Shown: in pieces, positions 61,558-64,000 of the stretch
Numbering within the stretch: position 1 is the first letter of the stretch
Layout: each line of letters starts with the position of its first letter
Origin: Pseudomonas palmensis
GTDB lineage: Bacteria; Pseudomonadota; Gammaproteobacteria; Pseudomonadales; Pseudomonadaceae
Assembly (NCBI RefSeq): GCF_017848315.1
Contig: NZ_JAFKEC010000005.1
Span: 124,001 to 188,000 of the forward strand
Direction of reading: 5' to 3'
DNA: 64,000 bases
Program-made: the position numbers and the translations under genes
The notes under the pieces: model-generated
Seen by the model: only the letters and a program-made list of their open reading frames with translations
What the model was told of the DNA's origin: nothing
The model's database searches: none

Positions 61558-62073
61558 ATGGACCTGATCTGGCAAACAATCCAGGCCGAATTCGCCGACA
61601 TTGGCGATGAGCGCGAGATCGTACGAATCCTCGTACGCCTGGTAATGGCTGCCGTACTCGGCGCAGTGCTGGGCTTCGAGCGCGAGCACAAGGGCAAGTC
61701 CGCCGGGGTGCGCACGCACATGCTGGTGTCGCTGGGGGCGGCGCTGTTCGTGCTGGCACCGAGCATGGCAGGTGCCGATGCGCAGGCGCTCAGCCGGGTG
61801 ATTCAGGGCATCGTTGCCGGTATCGGCTTTCTGGGCGCGGGCACCATTCTCAAAGGCAATGGCCAGGACACCAGTCATGTGAAAGGCCTGACCACAGCCG
61901 CGGGGCTATGGATGACGGCGGCCATCGGTACGGCAGCCGGGATGGGACGCGAAGCCACGGCGCTGGTCAGCACGGTGCTGGCGCTGTTGGTGCTGGGCAC
62001 GATGCCCTTGCTGGTGGAAAAGGTCGAAAGGCAAGACGAAGAAAAACAGAAGGAGGAGGGCAGGAAGCACTGA
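61558..62073 (+). CDS. MgtC/SapB-family membrane protein
   Basis: A 171-residue inner-membrane protein. Four hydrophobic stretches run from about 25 to 150 with LVMAAVLGAVLGFEREHKGKSAGVRTHMLVSLGAALF and IVAGIGFLGAGTILK, strings that identify the MgtC/SapB group (split here below 20 residues: RLVMAAVLGAVLGFEREH and GIGFLGAGTILK). The C-terminal Lys/Glu-rich tail is cytoplasmic. MgtC of pathogens acts on F-ATPase or magnesium stress; this short form lacks the MgtC C-terminal domain. The ATG has only a weak ribosome site. The gap before it may be its leader. Confidence 0.87.
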   Translation: MDLIWQTIQAEFADIGDEREIVRILVRLVMAAVLGAVLGFEREHKGKSAGVRTHMLVSLGAALFVLAPSMAGADAQALSRVIQGIVAGIGFLGAGTILKGNGQDTSHVKGLTTAAGLWMTAAIGTAAGMGREATALVSTVLALLVLGTMPLLVEKVERQDEEKQKEEGRKH

Positions 62074-62112
62074 GGGGCGTGGGTCGCCCCCGCAAAGCCT
62101 GCCTTCCCTTAT

Positions 62113-64000
62113 TCAGACCGACGCTGATCCATTCAGGCGCTCGATCGCTTCGATCAGGTCGTCATAGCCCACAGGCTTGTTCAGGTGACGGTCGAACCCG
62201 GACTGGCGAGACTTGTATTGGTCGGCGCTGGCCCCATAGCCTGTCAACGCGATGGCCGGGATGTAGCGCAGATGCTCCAGGCCGCGCAGCGCCCGGATCA
62301 GAGCATGGCCGTCCATGCCAGGCATGCCGATGTCGGAAATGATCACGTCGTAACGCGCATCTGCCGCCGACTGCAGCGCCAGTTTCGGGTCGCTGTAGGC
62401 ATCGACGTCGGCATCTTCCATCAACAGCAATTGTTCCATCACTTCCAGCACATCGACCGAGTCATCCACCAGCAGGATACGAACCCCTTTCAGCCGACCT
62501 TCTGATGGCAGCACTTCGCCTTGCACCTGGGGTTGCTGGGCGTACGCGCACAAGGGCAGGGTGATGATGAACGTACAACCCTGGCCTATTCCGGGAGACT
62601 CTACGCTGACCGCTCCGCCATGGGCTTCTACCAATTGACGAACCAGGGAAAGGCCAATACCTAGCCCCTCTCGCCCATGGCCGGTGGGTGCAGCCTGGTT
62701 GAACAGCTCAAAAATATCTTCCAGGGAGTTTTTGGCGAGGCCTATGCCCTGATCGATGACTTCAAGTCGCGCCTGCTCATCCTGCCGAGCAAGTCTCAAC
62801 AGAATTTCGCCATCGGCAGGGCTGAACTTCAGTGCGTTGTTCAGCAGGTTCCAGATGATCTGCTCGACACGGGTGCTGTCGGCCTCCACATAGACCGGTT
62901 CCCCATCGGCCGGCAGCGTCAGCCGAACACTTCGGCCGCGCTGCTCATTGCAAGCTACGGAGCAGATACCCTGCAGCACGGCGCACAAATCGACCGGCTG
63001 GGTCTTCAGTTTGAGTTTGCCCGTGCGGATGCGCGCTACATCGAGCAAGTCATCGATGATCCGCGCCTGGCTGGTGACCGCTTCGCGAATGACGTTGACC
63101 GCTTTGCTCGCCATGCCGGTACTTGTGACCGATGGTATACGTCGCAAGATATCGGCATTGAGCTGAATCAGGTTCAACGGGTGCTTGAGCTCGTGGGACA
63201 TCACTGCGAAGAACTCGTCCTTCATGTGGCTGGAGCTTTGTGACTCGGCCAGGCGCTTGCTTTGTTCGTCCTGCAGGCGCTTGTGGCCGGTCAGGTCACG
63301 GGCGATCTTCACGTAACCGCGCAGGCTGCTGCCCTTGAGGCGTGACACTTCGCCACTGCAATAGAAGCGGCTGCCGTCCTTGCGCACATGCCAGCGTTCG
63401 TCCTGGCCGCGGCCATGCAGGCGCGCGGCACGCAGTTCACGTTCTGGTTCGCCATCTTCGCGGTCCTGATCGGTGAAGATCAGCGCATAGTGCTGGCCAA
63501 TCACTTCATCCTTGGCGTAGCCGAAGATCAACGCAGCGCCCGTGTTCCAATCGATTATCAGGCCCTGTTCATCAAGCAGGATGATGGCGAAGTCATGGGT
63601 GCTCTCCGCGACCAGGCGCATGCGCTCCTCACCTTGGCGCAAGCGTTCTTCGGCTGCGCGGCTTTTGGTGATATCAATGAACGTCAGCACGGTGCCATCG
63701 ACATTCTGCTCGCTGGCCCGGTACGGTAGCAGGCGCGCCAGGTACCAATGCTGGTCCTGGCCGATCACTTCACGCTCGATCGTGGTTTCGCGCTCGATCA
63801 CCGCACGCGCATCGTCCGCCAGGCCTGGATATTCCAGGCGATGGGTGATGTCGAGCAGCGAGCGGCCGGTGTCGACCGGCAGTATGCTGAAAATGGCGGT
63901 GGCCCCAGGGGTGAACCAGCGAATGTGCAGGTTGCGGTCGACAAACACGGTGGCGATCTGGGTGGAGGCGATCAGGTTGCTCAGGTAGTCGTTGATCTTG
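62113..64000 (-). CDS. Hybrid sensor kinase, CheB/CheR-PAS type (5' truncated)
   Basis: The C-terminal 629 or more residues of a large sensor; the frame stays open to the last base. Visible: a first PAS (LSNLIASTQIATVFVDRNL, then IRWFTPGA), a second PAS (about 110-220 from the visible ATP-free start), the H-box VMSHELKHPLNLI, ATPase motifs LLNNALKF and GLGIGLSL, and a receiver with DVIISDIGMPGMDG. The first PAS with LIASTQIATVFVDR is what follows CheB-CheR domains in methylesterase/methyltransferase hybrids, so the missing N-terminus probably carries them. It is convergent with the MgtC-like gene. Confidence 0.85.
   Translation of the reverse strand, partial: KINDYLSNLIASTQIATVFVDRNLHIRWFTPGATAIFSILPVDTGRSLLDITHRLEYPGLADDARAVIERETTIEREVIGQDQHWYLARLLPYRASEQNVDGTVLTFIDITKSRAAEERLRQGEERMRLVAESTHDFAIILLDEQGLIIDWNTGAALIFGYAKDEVIGQHYALIFTDQDREDGEPERELRAARLHGRGQDERWHVRKDGSRFYCSGEVSRLKGSSLRGYVKIARDLTGHKRLQDEQSKRLAESQSSSHMKDEFFAVMSHELKHPLNLIQLNADILRRIPSVTSTGMASKAVNVIREAVTSQARIIDDLLDVARIRTGKLKLKTQPVDLCAVLQGICSVACNEQRGRSVRLTLPADGEPVYVEADSTRVEQIIWNLLNNALKFSPADGEILLRLARQDEQARLEVIDQGIGLAKNSLEDIFELFNQAAPTGHGREGLGIGLSLVRQLVEAHGGAVSVESPGIGQGCTFIITLPLCAYAQQPQVQGEVLPSEGRLKGVRILLVDDSVDVLEVMEQLLLMEDADVDAYSDPKLALQSAADARYDVIISDIGMPGMDGHALIRALRGLEHLRYIPAIALTGYGASADQYKSRQSGFDRHLNKPVGYDDLIEAIERLNGSASV

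Overview
The window is GC-rich, densely coded chromosome from a Pseudomonas, most likely of the P. putida/P. fluorescens type. The basis is codon and GC style, LivHMGF, a 548-residue Mqo, a bacteriophytochrome operon, an AruH/AruI pair, FecI-FecR-TonB signalling and REP-like hairpins. I saw no rRNA, tRNA, CRISPR array, transposase or phage gene. The first gene (livH) and the last gene (a large hybrid kinase) run off the window edges.

Region 1 (1-4013): livHMGF, a branched-chain amino acid ABC importer, then a convergent SRAP/HMCES-type DNA-repair gene. Region 2 (4106-15233): a sulfur-acquisition island with a flavin-dependent acyl-CoA-dehydrogenase-fold oxidoreductase, two orphan SsuA-like binding proteins, a four-domain rhodanese overlapping a 3-mercaptopropionate-type thiol dioxygenase, an SsuD-like monooxygenase joined to a tripartite tricarboxylate-type transporter (TctBAC), and a LysR regulator. 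Its two divergent promoter regions share sequence blocks. Region 3 (15323-20467): bacteriophytochrome, stand-alone receiver and hybrid kinase, with mqo (20763-22409) divergent.

Region 4 (22445-28736) is a tight seven-gene minus-strand operon: T_hemolysin-family protein, acyl-CoA synthetase, heme-oxygenase-like diiron oxidase with a complete ligand set, SDR, TPR protein, and its own response regulator and sensor kinase. It looks like an uncharacterised acyl-derived small-molecule pathway. Region 5 (28856-38291): LysR and SDR, a FecI-FecR-TonB receptor iron system with a candidate Fur box, cupin, alpha/beta hydrolase and an ABC exporter. A PhzF-like gene and a small disordered protein follow.

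Region 6 (39643-47907) is the strongest novelty candidate. An XRE regulator is divergent from a Tsx-like porin, an MFS transporter, PyrK and class 1B PyrD homologues, an M20 carbamoylase, a Bacteroidetes-type dihydroorotase and a 109-residue unknown protein. The enzyme order reads as orotate to dihydroorotate to N-carbamoylaspartate to aspartate, so this looks like an orotate (or dihydroorotate) catabolic system. Five copies of an 18-bp motif (consensus TGTNTNAANNNTTAGACA) sit in its three promoter gaps, and a 16-codon Cys-rich leader ORF precedes the porin.

Region 7 (47947-61083): a LysR gene, two metal-dependent amidohydrolases, a COG0523 metallochaperone GTPase, AruI-like decarboxylase, a polar amino acid ABC importer, AruH-like transaminase and an aldehyde dehydrogenase. 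This resembles an arginine-transaminase pathway extended with uptake and amide hydrolysis. Region 8: MgtC-like protein and the C-terminal half of a CheB/CheR-PAS type hybrid kinase.
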